Shown in pieces: positions 6,442 to 6,788 of a DNA stretch of 6,788 bases. The stretch is from Brevundimonas sp. (GTDB taxonomy: Bacteria > Pseudomonadota > Alphaproteobacteria > Caulobacterales > Caulobacteraceae): NCBI GenBank assembly GCA_022712235.1, contig JALAGW010000013.1, forward strand, positions 1-6,788, given 5' to 3'. Under the pieces are notes generated by a model that saw only the letters and a program-made list of their open reading frames with translations, searched no databases and was not told the origin of the DNA. Made by a program: the position numbers and the translations under genes. Every line of letters starts with the position of its first letter. The first letter of the stretch is position 1.

Positions 6442-6788
6442 ATGACCGTCCTCGACATCCGCGACCTCAGCCTGTCGATCGGTTCGACGCCGATCCTGAA
6501 GAACGTGTCCCTGTCCGTCGCCCCCGGCGAAATCCTCGGCCTTGGCGGCGAGAGCGGCTCGGGCAAGTCCATGACCTCCCTGGCCGTGCTGGGCCTGACG
6601 CCGCCGCGCGCGACCCTGACCGGCGAAATCCGCCTGAACGGCCAGGTTGTCTCGAACGCCCCCGACGCCGTGATGCAGCAGGTGCGCGGCCGCGACGTGG
6701 GCATCATCTTCCAGGAGCCGATGACGGCTCTGAACCCCGTCATGACCATCGGCGATCAGGTCGCCGAAACGGTGCGCCTGCACAAGAA
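6442..6788 (+). CDS. ABC importer ATPase, DppD/OppD type (N-terminal 115 residues; 3' end outside window)
   Basis: The start of the cytoplasmic ATPase that powers the importer. The frame stays open from the ATG to the window edge, so only the first 115 codons are present out of a usual 320-350, or about 500-600 if it is a double ATPase. The Walker A loop GESGSGKS is at residues 36-43, with Lys42 the phosphate-binding lysine. The Q-loop segment IIFQEPMTALNPVMTIGDQV is at 88-107 and is characteristic of the peptide/nickel/opine transporter subfamily. Signature LSGGQ, Walker B and the switch histidine would lie beyond the edge. The start is 2 bases after the permease stop, with GGGAG (6429-6433) 8 bases upstream, so the gene belongs to the same operon. 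Whether a second ATPase (DppF/OppF type) follows, or this is a fused double ATPase, cannot be seen; in an operon that already fuses components, either is possible. Confidence 0.95.
   Translation, partial: MTVLDIRDLSLSIGSTPILKNVSLSVAPGEILGLGGESGSGKSMTSLAVLGLTPPRATLTGEIRLNGQVVSNAPDAVMQQVRGRDVGIIFQEPMTALNPVMTIGDQVAETVRLHK

Noticed and set aside
1..6788. CRISPR arrays, tRNA or rRNA genes, insertion sequences, attachment sites
   Set aside because: No regularly spaced repeats, no tRNA-like cloverleaf or rRNA stretch, no transposase and no terminal inverted repeats were seen. Base composition is even across the genes, giving no sign of recent transfer.

Overview
The window looks like chromosomal DNA from a high-GC Gram-negative alphaproteobacterium, most likely in the Caulobacterales (Brevundimonas or Caulobacter-like). 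The reasons are the strong G/C third-position bias in every gene, a large TonB-dependent receptor of the type abundant in that group, and a candidate promoter whose -35 element fits the Caulobacter housekeeping consensus. The placement is an inference; no rRNA or other phylogenetic marker is present. All genes lie on the + strand.

Layout: bases 1-1439 hold the C-terminal beta-barrel part of a TonB-dependent outer-membrane receptor whose start lies outside the window. A near-ideal intrinsic terminator (1451-1490) closes that transcription unit. A 140-base gap with a candidate promoter follows. A new unit then begins: a class III PLP-dependent omega-amino acid:pyruvate-type aminotransferase (1631-2950), a very unusual single polypeptide joining a family 5 (peptide/nickel/opine) solute-binding protein to a DppB/OppB-type permease (3003-5585), a DppC/OppC-type permease (5582-6439), and the start of a DppD/OppD-type ATPase (6442 to the window edge). 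The last three genes are tightly coupled: a 4-base ATGA overlap, then a 2-base gap.

How the genes may work together (inference): the receptor imports a scarce or bulky compound across the outer membrane, the tethered binding domain captures it in the periplasm, the two permeases and the ATPase(s) carry it into the cytoplasm, and the aminotransferase removes an amino group from it or from a breakdown product. The substrate cannot be read from the sequence. Small peptides, omega-amino acids and amines are all compatible.

The main point of interest is the binding-protein/permease fusion. It contains an extra transmembrane helix exactly where one is needed to join a periplasmic domain to a permease whose N-terminus is cytoplasmic, which argues for a working fusion rather than a sequencing artefact.
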